Source: Nakamurella endophytica | Lineage (GTDB): Bacteria > Actinomycetota > Actinomycetes > Mycobacteriales > Nakamurellaceae | Reading direction: 5' to 3' | Length of the DNA stretch: 64,000 nt | Assembly (NCBI RefSeq): GCF_014646215.1 | Contig: NZ_BMNA01000003.1 | Coordinates: forward strand, 372,001 to 436,000 | Part shown: positions 34,094-42,040 of the stretch, piece by piece | Layout: every line of letters starts with the position of its first letter | Position numbering within the stretch: position 1 is the stretch's first letter | Translations under genes and position numbers: made by a program | Notes under the pieces: generated by a model | What the model was told of the DNA's origin: nothing | The model's database searches: none | What the model saw: only the letters and a program-made list of their open reading frames with translations

Positions 34094-35002
34094 TCATGCG
34101 CGGCTCCGCTGCGTCGTGGCCACGATGCGCAGCAACGCCTCCACCAGGTCGGTGCGGGTGTCGACCCGGTGCAGCGGCACGCCGGCGCGCCGCATGCCGG
34201 CCAGCAGGGCGGCGTCGCGAGCGTCGACGCCCTCGGCGAAGCGCGCGCGGAACAGCGGGTCGGCGGAATCGACCAGCACCGACTCGCCGGTCTCGGCGTC
34301 CTCGACGACGACGAGGCCGACCTCCGGCAGGGTGTCGTCGGCGTCGTCGGCCACCCGCAGCGCGACGACCTCGTTGCGGTGGGTCAGCCGCAGCAGCGGC
34401 CGCTCCCAGTCGCCGGTGCCCACCCAGTCCGAGACGACCAGCACCAGGCTGCGTCGCGCCAGCGACGCGACGGCCTCCAGCATCGCGGCGAGATCCGTGG
34501 TCGCGCCGGCCCCCGCGCCGGGCGCCGTCCGCCCCAGTTCCTGGCCGATGCGCAGCGCCTGTCCGCGGCCGGAGCCGGGCCGGACGATCCGCACCGCGCC
34601 GGTGTCGTACAGCACGGCACCGACCCGGTTGCCGTTGCGGCCCAGCAGTCTCGCCAGGACCAGCGCCAGTTCGGCGAGCACGTCGTGCTTCCCGCGACCG
34701 GGGACGCCGAGTGCCATGGAGGCGGACCGGTCCAGCACCAGCCACGAGATGAGCTCGCGGTCCTCGGTGAACTCGCGCACCTGCAGCTCGTCCAGCCGGG
34801 CGGTGACGTTCCAGTCGATGTGCCGGGCGTCGTCACCGTCGAGGTAGGGGTGCAGCCCGGCGAAGTCCAGGCCGGACCCGCGGCGCGCGGTGCGGTACGC
34901 ACCCTGCAGCCGCCCGTCGAGCCGTCGCAGGACCCGCCATTCCAGGCGGAGCAACAGGCGGTCGGTGGCCGCGGTCACGGGTCGAGGTCCCGGTGGCTGC
35001 AC
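34094..35002 (-). CDS. DUF58 domain protein
   Basis: This soluble protein (302 residues) carries the DUF58 signature YRTARRGSGLDFAGLHPYLDGDDARHIDWNVTAR, split here over residues 35-70, followed by WLVLDRSASM, a VWA-like metal site. DUF58 proteins pair with MoxR ATPases and VWA proteins. It starts nine bases after the MoxR gene. An alternative GTG at 34978 is possible. The N-terminus at 35002 lacks a clear ribosome site. Confidence 0.88.
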   Translation of the reverse strand: MQPPGPRPVTAATDRLLLRLEWRVLRRLDGRLQGAYRTARRGSGLDFAGLHPYLDGDDARHIDWNVTARLDELQVREFTEDRELISWLVLDRSASMALGVPGRGKHDVLAELALVLARLLGRNGNRVGAVLYDTGAVRIVRPGSGRGQALRIGQELGRTAPGAGAGATTDLAAMLEAVASLARRSLVLVVSDWVGTGDWERPLLRLTHRNEVVALRVADDADDTLPEVGLVVVEDAETGESVLVDSADPLFRARFAEGVDARDAALLAGMRRAGVPLHRVDTRTDLVEALLRIVATTQRSRA

Positions 35003-35011
35003 ACGGTGTGC

Positions 35012-36037
35012 TCACCGATCCCGCAGGACGACGTCCGGCACCGGCACGCTGCGCAGCACCCGCACCAGAACGGTGTCGGCGTCCACGCTGTCGGCCAGCG
35101 CCTCGTACGAGAGCACGATGCGGTGACGGAGCACGTCCAGCGCCACCTCGTCGAGGTCGTGCGGCAGGACGTAGTCCCGGCCGCGCAGGAACGCCAGCGC
35201 CCGGCCGGCCAGCACCAGCGAGATCGACGCGCGCGGGCTGGCGCCGTAGGTCACGTAGCGGTCCAGGTCCGGCTGACCGGCGCGACCGGGGGAGCGGGTG
35301 GCGGCCACCAGCCGCACCGAGTAGTCGATGACAGCCGGGTCGACGTACACCCGCTGCACAGCACCCTGCATGGCCGTCAGGGACTCGGGTGTCAGCATGG
35401 CCTGCACGGGCGGCGCGGGTTGCAGGGACCGTTCGACGATGGCGTACTCCTCCGGCTGCGCCGGATAGCCCACCAGGACCTTCATCATGAAGCGGTCGAC
35501 CTGCGCCTCGGGGAGCGGGTAGGTGCCGTCGGACTCGATCGGGTTCTGCGTCGCCATCACCAGGAACGGCTCGGGCACCCGGTGGGTCTCCCGCCCGATG
35601 GTGACCTGGCGCTCCTGCATGACCTCGAGCAGGGCGCTCTGCACCTTGGCCGGCGCACGGTTGATCTCGTCGGCGAGCAGCAGGTTGGTGAAGACCGGGC
35701 CCAACGACGTCTGGAACTCGCCGGTGGGCTGGTGGTAGATCCGGGTGCCGACCAGGTCGGCGGGGACCAGGTCCGGGGTGAACTGGATGCGGTGGAACTG
35801 GCCGCCGATGGCCGCGGCCAGCGACTTGACCGCGAGCGTCTTGGCCAGCCCGGGGACACCCTCGACCAGCAGGTGCCCACCGGCCAGCAGCGCCACCGCC
35901 ATCCGCTCCAGCAGCAGGTCCTGCCCGACGATCGTCCGCTTGACCTCGAAGAGCACGTGCTCCAACGGGTTCGGGCCGGCGAGACCGGTCGGGCCACCGT
36001 TGTAGTAGCGGGCCAGATGCGCCGGGGTGGAGTTCAC
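35012..36037 (-). CDS. MoxR family AAA+ ATPase
   Basis: The 341-residue ATPase has Walker A GVPGLAKT, Walker B LLADEINRAP, sensor 1 ATQNPIE and the arginine-containing LPEAQVDRF segment of MoxR proteins. MoxR ATPases act as chaperones on VWA-domain substrates, and the three genes that follow (DUF58, VWA, VWA) are the classic partners. The GTG at 36037 follows GAAGGGA by eight bases. The gene starts 49 bases after the S1C protease. Confidence 0.93.
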   Translation of the reverse strand: MNSTPAHLARYYNGGPTGLAGPNPLEHVLFEVKRTIVGQDLLLERMAVALLAGGHLLVEGVPGLAKTLAVKSLAAAIGGQFHRIQFTPDLVPADLVGTRIYHQPTGEFQTSLGPVFTNLLLADEINRAPAKVQSALLEVMQERQVTIGRETHRVPEPFLVMATQNPIESDGTYPLPEAQVDRFMMKVLVGYPAQPEEYAIVERSLQPAPPVQAMLTPESLTAMQGAVQRVYVDPAVIDYSVRLVAATRSPGRAGQPDLDRYVTYGASPRASISLVLAGRALAFLRGRDYVLPHDLDEVALDVLRHRIVLSYEALADSVDADTVLVRVLRSVPVPDVVLRDR

Positions 36038-36086
36038 GGACGTGTCCCTTCTCGGTGCCGGGGTGCGGGCGGGCGGTGCCGGCGGG

Positions 36087-37073
36087 TCATATCTGCGGAC
36101 CGCCACCCGGCCCGTCGCCGGACCCCCCGCCGACGGCGGCGGCGATCGGCACCGCGAAACCGATGCCGGCGAAGGCGTCGTCGCCGCCCGGATCGGCGAT
36201 GGAGACGACCACGCCCACCACCGAACCCTGAGCGTCCAGCAGCGGACCGCCGGAGCTGCCCGGGTTGACCGCGGCGTCGAACTGGATGAGCCCGGAGATC
36301 CTTCCGGCGTCGGTCTTCTCGGTCCGGTCCAGGCCGGAGACCACGCCCGCCGTGGTGCTGTCGCGCAGCCCGAGCGGATTGCCGACGGCCACGACGTCGG
36401 CGCCGACCCGGACGCCACCGCCGAGGGTGGCCGGGACGACCACCTCCGGCAGCTTCTGCGGGGTCAGCGTGGCGATGTCGCTCGACGGGTCCGTGGTGGC
36501 CACGGTGGCCGGCGCCCTGGTGCCGTCGGAGAACACCACGGTCACGGCGCCGCCGCCGGAGACGACGTGGTTGGCGGTCAGGACGGTGCCGGTGGCCGTC
36601 ACCACCGTCCCGGACCCGAGCGATCCCTTGGACGTGGTGATCAGCACGACGGAGGGCGCGATCCGGGTGTAGACGTCGGCGACCGCCAGCGTGGTCGCCG
36701 TCGTCGTCGCCGTGGGGCTGGCGGCGGGCCCGGCCGAGGGCTGCTGCGTCGACGTCGCGCCGGCCCGGAAGCCGAGCACGGCGATGAGCCCCATGGCGAC
36801 CACGAGGACGGCTGCCAGGGACGCCCAGCGCCAGCGCGCGGAAGTCGGCGGGGGCGTGGTGGGGCTGCTGCCGGTGTCCCTCGCGGGGCCGGCGCCGGTC
36901 GCGGCGGGTGCGGGGTCCTCGGGAGGCGGCGCCCGGAAGCCGCGCTGCGGCCCGCCGGGGCGGTCGTCCGGCTCGACCCGGAAGCCGCGGCCGCCACCGG
37001 CCGGTCGCACACCGCCGCCCGCGCCGGCGCCGCCGGTCGCGATCGGGGTACGGCTCCGGACGTCCGGCTCCAT
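36087..37073 (-). CDS. Membrane-anchored trypsin-like serine protease (S1C/HtrA-like, no PDZ)
   Basis: The 328-residue protein has a Pro/Gly-rich cytoplasmic N-terminus, one membrane helix (WASLAAVLVVAMGLIAVLGF) and an extracellular trypsin-like domain. The triad is visible as H (LTANHVV), D (DPSSDIATL) and S (NPGSSGGP). A PDZ domain expected in full HtrA proteins is missing; the chain ends in a Gly-rich tail. ATG 37073 follows TACGCT by six bases, so it is likely leaderless. It may act as envelope quality control alongside the MoxR/VWA cluster. Confidence 0.88.
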   Translation of the reverse strand: MEPDVRSRTPIATGGAGAGGGVRPAGGGRGFRVEPDDRPGGPQRGFRAPPPEDPAPAATGAGPARDTGSSPTTPPPTSARWRWASLAAVLVVAMGLIAVLGFRAGATSTQQPSAGPAASPTATTTATTLAVADVYTRIAPSVVLITTSKGSLGSGTVVTATGTVLTANHVVSGGGAVTVVFSDGTRAPATVATTDPSSDIATLTPQKLPEVVVPATLGGGVRVGADVVAVGNPLGLRDSTTAGVVSGLDRTEKTDAGRISGLIQFDAAVNPGSSGGPLLDAQGSVVGVVVSIADPGGDDAFAGIGFAVPIAAAVGGGSGDGPGGGPQI

Positions 37074-37079
37074 GCCAGC

Positions 37080-37085
37080 AGCGTA
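37080..37085 (-). promoter_or_regulatory. -10 hexamer of a probable leaderless promoter
   Basis: On the minus strand TACGCT (37085-37080) ends six bases before ATG 37073 of the protease gene. No Shine-Dalgarno sequence is present. Confidence 0.55.
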
Positions 37086-37095
37086 GAGCGGCTTC

Positions 37096-37143
37096 CTGAG
37101 GGCGGGCTGTGGCCCGCTGTGGGCGCTGGCAGACCGCCCTCAG
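37096..37143 (-). terminator. Hairpin overlapping the end of the 31-residue ORF
   Basis: CTGAGGGCGG (37096-37105) and CCGCCCTCAG (37134-37143) are perfect ten-base arms around a 28-base loop. The distal arm includes the stop codon of the small ORF at 37140. The loop contains further GC-rich self-complementary sequence. It may stop transcription before the protease promoter. Confidence 0.5.
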
Positions 37144-37235
37144 CAGCCGCCGGCGCACCCCACGATGACCTGCGCCGGCAACAGGTGCGGCTGGGACGCC
37201 CAGGTCTGGAAGAAGCTCACGATCGCGTGCCACAT
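37140..37235 (-). CDS. 31-residue peptide ending in GCAGGC
   Basis: A short frame encodes an amphipathic peptide (MWHAIVSFFQTWASQPHLLP, then AQVIVGCAGGC). A textbook GAGGAG lies seven bases before ATG 37235, which is the main support. The C-terminal Gly/Cys motif is unusual and could be a modification or metal-binding site. No modification enzyme is adjacent. A perfect hairpin follows at once. It could be a membrane-associated regulatory peptide or a peptide precursor; the function is unknown. Confidence 0.5.
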   Translation of the reverse strand: MWHAIVSFFQTWASQPHLLPAQVIVGCAGGC

Positions 37236-37372
37236 GCCGGTCTCCTCGTCAGTGCGTGCCCGCTCCGGCGTGGGAGCCGGGACCGGTCGAGCCTCGCCCC
37301 GGTGCCGGCCCGCGTCGCCCGGCCGACCGGTGGATCCGGGTGTGGACGCCGGTGTCCGCCGGTCGGTGGACG

Positions 37373-37417
37373 CCGGGGACACCGGGGACACCGGGGACAC
37401 CGGGGACGCTGACCACA
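37373..37417. repeat. Five tandem copies of a nine-base repeat
   Basis: CCGGGGACA is repeated head to tail at 37373, 37382, 37391, 37400 and, with a final G, at 37409. It lies between the DUF4188-type gene and the 31-residue ORF. Confidence 0.9.
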
Positions 37418-37509
37418 CCGGAGCCCGCTGCGGTCGAACCCGGCACACCGATCGGACGCGTCCGACGCACTGCCACCGTCGAGCGCTCCGGGCGGGACAG
37501 CGGTCGCGA

Positions 37510-37549
37510 GTGCTCGTCAGTGCTCGTCCGTGCTCGTCCGTGCTCGTCA
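37510..37549. repeat. Four tandem copies of a ten-base repeat
   Basis: GTGCTCGTCA/C is repeated at 37510, 37520, 37530 and 37540. The last copy contains the stop codon of the DUF4188-type gene (37547-37549). Confidence 0.9.
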
Positions 37550-38044
37550 GCGGCCGCCGGCGCCACCGGCGCCACCGGCCATCCGCTGCGCCGACGTCCG
37601 GTTCCCGGCCCCGACCGGCAGGTGCTCGCCGGCGGCGGCCAGTCCGAAGGCCGGCATGTTGGCGTACACGGCCTCGTAGTCGCCGGGGCGGACGGTGTAC
37701 AGCTCGTGCCAGACGCCGACGGCACCGCTGGAGCCGATCTCGCGGACGTACCGTCGCCAGGCCTCGGCGTGCGGCGCATCCGGGTCGGACGCGAAACGCT
37801 GGACGTCGGCGGTGGATCGCCAGTAGGACAGCAGGATCGTCGTGCGACCGAGCCAGCTGTGCACGCTCAGCAGCCCGGACTCGGGGTGCTGGAACAGGTG
37901 TCGCAGCATGCGCGGCATGGCCGACGCCACCACGCGGGCCTTGGGCAGGGCCCGAAGGGTGTTGACGCGCATGCCGATCAGGAACAGCGCGGTGGCGTCG
38001 TTCGGCGTCCGCGCGGTGTACCGACCGGGGAAGACCTCGGGCAT
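37547..38044 (-). CDS. DUF4188-type (monooxygenase-like ferredoxin-fold) protein
   Basis: The 165-residue protein has GRYTARTPNDATALFLIGMRVN near its start, SWLGRTTILLSYWRSTADVQRFA in the centre and GVWHELYTVRPGDYEAVYANMP later, which match DUF4188 proteins. These are related to dimeric alpha+beta barrel monooxygenases or heme-binding proteins. GAGGAG precedes ATG 38044. It is divergent from a TetR gene with a strong operator between, so it is probably induced by the ligand of that regulator. The C-terminal Gly/Ala tail is low complexity. Confidence 0.8.
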   Translation of the reverse strand: MPEVFPGRYTARTPNDATALFLIGMRVNTLRALPKARVVASAMPRMLRHLFQHPESGLLSVHSWLGRTTILLSYWRSTADVQRFASDPDAPHAEAWRRYVREIGSSGAVGVWHELYTVRPGDYEAVYANMPAFGLAAAGEHLPVGAGNRTSAQRMAGGAGGAGGR

Positions 38045-38066
38045 CGTCGCTCCTCGTCCGTGGATT

Positions 38067-38094
38067 CGTAACAGTGTTTCAAAACGTCGTTACG
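38067..38094. promoter_or_regulatory. TetR operator between the DUF4188-type gene and tetR
   Basis: CGTAACAGTGTTT (38067-38079) and AAACGTCGTTACG (38082-38094) form an inverted repeat with ten matches of thirteen per arm around a CA centre. It lies immediately upstream of the -10 of tetR and covers the start-proximal promoter of the divergent gene. Confidence 0.75.
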
Positions 38095-38095
38095 G

Positions 38096-38101
38096 TAGCA
38101 T
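38096..38101 (+). promoter_or_regulatory. -10 hexamer of a probable leaderless promoter
   Basis: TAGCAT ends six bases before GTG 38108 of the TetR gene, and no Shine-Dalgarno sequence is present. Confidence 0.5.
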
Positions 38102-38107
38102 CGCGAC

Positions 38108-38722
38108 GTGGGCAGGCCAAGAGTGCACGACGACGAGCTGAGGGAACGGCTGCTCGCCACCGCTGGTCGGCTGATCACCGAGCGGGGCGTCACCGGGCTG
38201 TCGCTGCGGGTGCTGGCTGCCGAGGAGGGGACGTCGACGACCGCGGTGTACTCGCTGTTCGGTGGCCGCACCGGGCTGCTGACCGCGCTGTTCCAGCAGT
38301 CCTTCTCGAGCTTCGGCGCTGCGCAGCGGGCCGTGCCGGTGACGGACGACGCGCACGCGGACCTCGTCGCCCTCGGCTGGGCCTACCGCGACTGGGCGCT
38401 GGCCCATCCGCACGCCTACCGGGTGATGTTCGGCGGCGCGCTGACCGGCTTCGAGCCGACCCCGCAGGAGTGGGAGTTCGCCGGCGCCACCATCGGGCCA
38501 CTGCGCGAGGCCGTCGCCCGGGCGATCCGGGCCGGCGTGGTGGCGGACCTTCCGGACGTGATCACGCACTCGTTGTGGGCCACCGTCCACGGGCTGGTCT
38601 CGCTGGTATTGGCCGACTGCGCACCGCCGGACGAGCAGGACCGGCGGGTGTACGGGCGCGCGCTGGAGGCCATCGTCTGCGGGTTCGCGGCTCCGGCCGG
38701 TCCGCCCCCCCGCTCGACCTGA
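38108..38722 (+). CDS. TetR family regulator (TetR_C_33-like)
   Basis: The 204-residue protein begins GRPRVHDDELRERLLATAGRLI, then the helix-turn-helix LSLRVLAAEEGTSTTAVYSLFGGRTGLL. The C-terminal helical domain with WAYRDWALAHPHAYRVMFGG is typical of a widespread TetR branch that often controls monooxygenase-type genes. The divergent gene encodes a DUF4188-type protein. GTG 38108 follows TAGCAT by six bases. Confidence 0.9.
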   Translation: MGRPRVHDDELRERLLATAGRLITERGVTGLSLRVLAAEEGTSTTAVYSLFGGRTGLLTALFQQSFSSFGAAQRAVPVTDDAHADLVALGWAYRDWALAHPHAYRVMFGGALTGFEPTPQEWEFAGATIGPLREAVARAIRAGVVADLPDVITHSLWATVHGLVSLVLADCAPPDEQDRRVYGRALEAIVCGFAAPAGPPPRST

Positions 38723-38782
38723 CGGCCCCCCCGGCTCCGACGCCTCCGCGGCCGGGAGTGTCGACGCCCGTCGACGGCTCGG

Positions 38783-39514
38783 TCAGTCGCGATCCGGGGA
38801 GGCCTGCGCCGCGACACCGGCGATCAGCATCTCGATGCCGAAGTCGAACCGCTCGTCGCCGGTGCCGGCCATCATCGCGCCGAGATTCGCCAGCAGCACC
38901 GGGTAGCGGCCGGCGGGCAGGGTGGCGAACCGTTCCGCGACCCCGGCGAAGTACTCGTGCCCCAGCTGCTCCGGATCCCGGCCGGACCCGTCGTCGAAGC
39001 GCTGGCCGAGCAGCCATCCCTCGTAGGCGTCGGCGGCGACGTACAGCGACACCACGTCCAGCGTCCAGGCGGCCACCTGTGCCGGGACGCCGGCGGCGAG
39101 CATGAGCTCCATCAGGCGCTCGGTGTAGTCGAGGGCCTTCGTCCCCTCCGGGACGAAGCCGAAGCTGAGCCGGGCGGCGTCGTTGTGCCGCCGGTAGGTG
39201 TCGCGGATCGTGTGCGAGCCGGCGCGCAGCAGCTCCTGCCAGGTGTCGCAGTCCGGTATCTCGATCTCGTCGACGATCCGGTCGTGCACCAGCGTGAGCA
39301 GCTGGTCCTTGTTCGCCACGTGCGCGTAGAGGCTGGCCGGCCCGGTCGAGAACTCGGCGGCCACCCGGCGCATCGACACGGCGTCCACGCCCTCGCTGTC
39401 GACGATGCGCAGCGCGGCGTCGACGATGGCGTCCACGCCGAGCACCCGCTCCCGCCGCGGCCGGTCCGGGCGCGCGCGCGGACGCCTCGGATCTCCCGGC
39501 AGCGCTCTGGTCAC
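38783..39514 (-). CDS. TetR family regulator (TetR_C_1-like)
   Basis: The protein of about 243 residues has an Arg/Pro-rich N-terminal extension, then IVDAALRIVDSEGVDAVSMRRVAAEFSTGP with ASLYAHVANKDQLL as the helix-turn-helix. The C-terminal domain is that of TetR proteins controlling exporters. GTG 39514 is preferred: TACCAT lies six bases upstream. It is divergent from an MFS exporter with three tandem palindromes in between, so it probably represses both. Confidence 0.9.
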   Translation of the reverse strand: MTRALPGDPRRPRARPDRPRRERVLGVDAIVDAALRIVDSEGVDAVSMRRVAAEFSTGPASLYAHVANKDQLLTLVHDRIVDEIEIPDCDTWQELLRAGSHTIRDTYRRHNDAARLSFGFVPEGTKALDYTERLMELMLAAGVPAQVAAWTLDVVSLYVAADAYEGWLLGQRFDDGSGRDPEQLGHEYFAGVAERFATLPAGRYPVLLANLGAMMAGTGDERFDFGIEMLIAGVAAQASPDRD

Positions 39515-39520
39515 CCGGCG

Positions 39521-39526
39521 ATGGTA
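39521..39526 (-). promoter_or_regulatory. -10 hexamer of a probable leaderless promoter
   Basis: On the minus strand TACCAT (39526-39521) ends six bases before GTG 39514. The identical hexamer occurs at 60149-60154 with the same spacing to a GTG. Confidence 0.5.
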
Positions 39527-39540
39527 GGGGTGCCGGCGCC

Positions 39541-39597
39541 TTGACACGAACAGCGTTCGCCGCTAGAACACTGTTCGTCAGAAACGAACGCCGTTCG
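39541..39597. promoter_or_regulatory. MFS promoter with three tandem TetR operators
   Basis: TTGACA (39541-39546), a 17-base spacer and TAGAAC (39564-39569) form a near-consensus promoter for the exporter. Three palindromes of the form (C)GAAC-NNN-GTTC(G) lie at 39547-39559, 39566-39576 and 39585-39597. Their centres are 18 and 20 bases apart. The first lies in the spacer, the second covers the -10 and the third lies over the transcription start, so repression should be tight. Confidence 0.85.
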
Positions 39598-39624
39598 ATC
39601 GCGACCAGAACCGAGGAGAGCCCC

Positions 39625-41115
39625 ATGTCTTCGACCGCGTCCGAGGACCCCGGTGCCGCCACCGCGACGGCACCGGCCGGGACCGTGTCGGCGGCCTACG
39701 CGTTGCGCTGGCCCGCGCTGTTCGTCATCCTCGCCGCCGAGGTGATGGACCTGCTCGACGCTCTCGTCACCTCGATCGCCGGGCCGACCATCGTCCGCGA
39801 CCTGGGTGGGGGCGGCACACTCATCCAGTGGCTCGCGGCCGGGTACACCGTCGCCATGGCCACCGGCCTGCTGATCGGCGGCCGGCTCGGCGACATCCAC
39901 GGCCGGCGCCGCATGTTCCTCATCGGCATGGCCGGCTTCACGGCGATGTCGCTGGCCTGCGCGCTGTCCCAGTCGCCGGGCATGCTGCTCACCTTCCGGG
40001 TGCTGCAGGGGCTGCTCGGCGCCGTGATGCTGCCGCAGGGACTGGGGCTGATCAAGGAGATGTTCCCGCCGCACGAGGCCGCCAAGGCGTTCGGCGCCTT
40101 CGGGCCGATCATGGGACTGTCCGCCGTCGGCGGCCCGATCCTGGCCGGTTGGCTGGTCGACGTCGACCTGTTCGGCTGGGGCTGGCGCACCATCTTCGCG
40201 ATCAACGTGCCGATCGGCCTGACGGCGTTGGTGTTCGGGCTCCGGGTGCTGCCCGCCTCCCGGCCCGACCGCCGGTTGCACGTCGAACTGACCAGCGCGG
40301 CGATCGCGTCCGGCTCGATGTTCCTGTTGATCTTCCCGCTCATCCAGGGTCGCGAACTGGATTGGCCGGCCTGGTGTTTCGTGATGCTCGCCGGCGGGCT
40401 CGTCGGATTCGTGCTGCTCGCCCGGGTCGAGGTGCTGCGCGACCGCGCCGGCCTGGTCACGCTGATCACACCGTCGCTGTTCCGGAAGCGGGCCTTCACC
40501 GGCGGTCTGGCCGCCGGCATGGCGCTGTTCGGCGCGCTCATGGGCATGAGCATCGTCTTCACCCTGTTCGTCCAGCTGGGGCTGGGCTTCTCGCCGCTCA
40601 AGGCCGGGCTCGCCGGGATCGGCCAGGCCGCCGCGATGGTGGTCGGGTTCGTCGTCAGCCAGCCGCTCAACGCGCGGTTCGGCCGCACGCTCATGCACGT
40701 GGGCGAGCTGCTCGCGGGCGCCGGCTTCGCGCTCTTCGTGCTGACCCTGCACCTGGCCGGCGACGCGGTCGGCATCGGGACGATGACCCCCGCGCTGGCC
40801 GTGCTGGGGCTGGGCATGGGACTGACCATGGCGCCGTTCTTCGACATCGTCCTGGCCGGCGTGGACGACCGGGAATCGGGGTCGGCGTCCGGGGCGATGA
40901 CCTCGGTGCAGCAGCTCGGCGGGGCCTTCGGGATCGCCGTCCTGGGCACCGTGTTCTTCGACGTGCTGTCCGGGAGCGGGGCGACGTCCCGGGTCGGCGT
41001 CTTCCGCGACGCCGCCGGCACGGCGATGTGGGTGGCGGCCGCGATGATCGGCCTGACCTTCGTGCTGACGTTCCTGCTGCCGCGCCGCGCCCGGGAGGAC
41101 GCGGGCGGGCACTGA
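39625..41115 (+). CDS. MFS drug exporter, DHA2 (EmrB/QacA) family
   Basis: The 496-residue membrane protein has about 14 predicted helices. Helix 1 carries AEVMDLLDALVTSIAGPTI in place of the usual DTTIVNVALP, and motif A is GGRLGDIHGRRRMFLIGM. CGAGGAGAG precedes ATG 39625. A TetR gene lies divergent, with three operators, so the pair is a classic inducible efflux module. The substrate is unknown. Confidence 0.9.
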   Translation: MSSTASEDPGAATATAPAGTVSAAYALRWPALFVILAAEVMDLLDALVTSIAGPTIVRDLGGGGTLIQWLAAGYTVAMATGLLIGGRLGDIHGRRRMFLIGMAGFTAMSLACALSQSPGMLLTFRVLQGLLGAVMLPQGLGLIKEMFPPHEAAKAFGAFGPIMGLSAVGGPILAGWLVDVDLFGWGWRTIFAINVPIGLTALVFGLRVLPASRPDRRLHVELTSAAIASGSMFLLIFPLIQGRELDWPAWCFVMLAGGLVGFVLLARVEVLRDRAGLVTLITPSLFRKRAFTGGLAAGMALFGALMGMSIVFTLFVQLGLGFSPLKAGLAGIGQAAAMVVGFVVSQPLNARFGRTLMHVGELLAGAGFALFVLTLHLAGDAVGIGTMTPALAVLGLGMGLTMAPFFDIVLAGVDDRESGSASGAMTSVQQLGGAFGIAVLGTVFFDVLSGSGATSRVGVFRDAAGTAMWVAAAMIGLTFVLTFLLPRRAREDAGGH

Positions 41116-41216
41116 CCGGCCCGGCCGCGGGGTCGGTCCGCCCACCCCCGGCGCCCGGCTCCGGGGGCACACTGGAGGGCGTTGCACGACGCGACCGCAT
41201 CGGCAGGAGGACCACC

Positions 41217-41612
41217 GTGAGCGAGCACGAATCGTCGGGGATCGACCCGGAGGACCTGGAGCGCTTCGCGCGGGCGGCGGCCGAGCAGCTGCGCGGTGCG
41301 TTCGGCCAGTTCGGCAGGTTGTTCGAGGGCACCGGCGGGACACCGTCGTGGTCCGGGCTGTTCGACGACGCAGGCCGCCGGCCGCGCTCCCGGCCCGAGC
41401 CGGAGACGACCGGCGCGACCGGTGACGGAGTCTGGGTGGTCTACACCGTGGACGGGTCCGGCTCCGCCCGCATCGAGCAGGTCTACGCCGCCGAGCTGGA
41501 CGCGCTGCGGGCCAACCGGAACAACACCGACGAGAGCCGGAAGGTGCGGTTCCTGCCCTACGGGATGCCGGTCAGCGTCCTGGACACCCCCGAGGACGGC
41601 GCGGAGGCGTAG
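41217..41612 (+). CDS. Conserved small actinobacterial protein, unknown function
   Basis: The 131-residue soluble protein opens with an acidic helix (DPEDLERFARAAAEQLRGAF) and a Gly/Pro-rich linker, then a conserved block WVVYTVDGSGSARIEQVYAAELDALRANRNN split across residues 74-104, followed by KVRFLPYGMPVSVLD. The block is seen in many uncharacterised actinobacterial proteins. CAGGAGG lies seven bases before GTG 41217. Confidence 0.72.
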   Translation: MSEHESSGIDPEDLERFARAAAEQLRGAFGQFGRLFEGTGGTPSWSGLFDDAGRRPRSRPEPETTGATGDGVWVVYTVDGSGSARIEQVYAAELDALRANRNNTDESRKVRFLPYGMPVSVLDTPEDGAEA

Positions 41613-41645
41613 CGCCGGACGGCCGCCGCGGAGCCGGTCAGCCGG

Positions 41646-41966
41646 TCAGCGGACCTCGAACTCGGTGAGCCGGTCCCAGTGGTCGCCCGGCAGGACGACG
41701 TTGCGGATCATCGGCGTCTCCACCAGGTACTGCGGCAACTCTGCCTGGGCCTTCTTGAAATGCGGGCTGGTGACGTGCGCCTCGGCCGCGTCCTCGGCGA
41801 AGGCCTCGATCAGGACGTACTCGGTCGGATCCTCGACGTTGCGCGACCAGTCGTAGAAGATGTTGCCCGGTTCGGCGCGCGTCCCCTCGGTGAAGTCCCG
41901 GGTCAGCTCGACCCATCGGTCGGCGTACTCCGGCCTGACCTTCCACTTCACGCAGATGAAGATCAT
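41646..41966 (-). CDS. Antibiotic-biosynthesis-monooxygenase (ABM) domain protein
   Basis: The 106-residue protein has the ferredoxin-like ABM fold: MIFICVKWKVRPEYADRW, then EPGNIFYDWSRNVEDPTEYV and AHVTSPHFKKAQAELPQYL. Small quinol monooxygenases of this type act as dimers without a cofactor. GAGGAG precedes ATG 41966; an upstream in-frame extension to 42002 is less likely. Confidence 0.88.
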   Translation of the reverse strand: MIFICVKWKVRPEYADRWVELTRDFTEGTRAEPGNIFYDWSRNVEDPTEYVLIEAFAEDAAEAHVTSPHFKKAQAELPQYLVETPMIRNVVLPGDHWDRLTEFEVR

Positions 41967-42040
41967 CCAAGGCTCCTCGGGGGCGGGGACGTGCAGGCGC
42001 ACAGCCGGTTCCGTCGCGATCGTGCCACGCGGGCCCCCGG

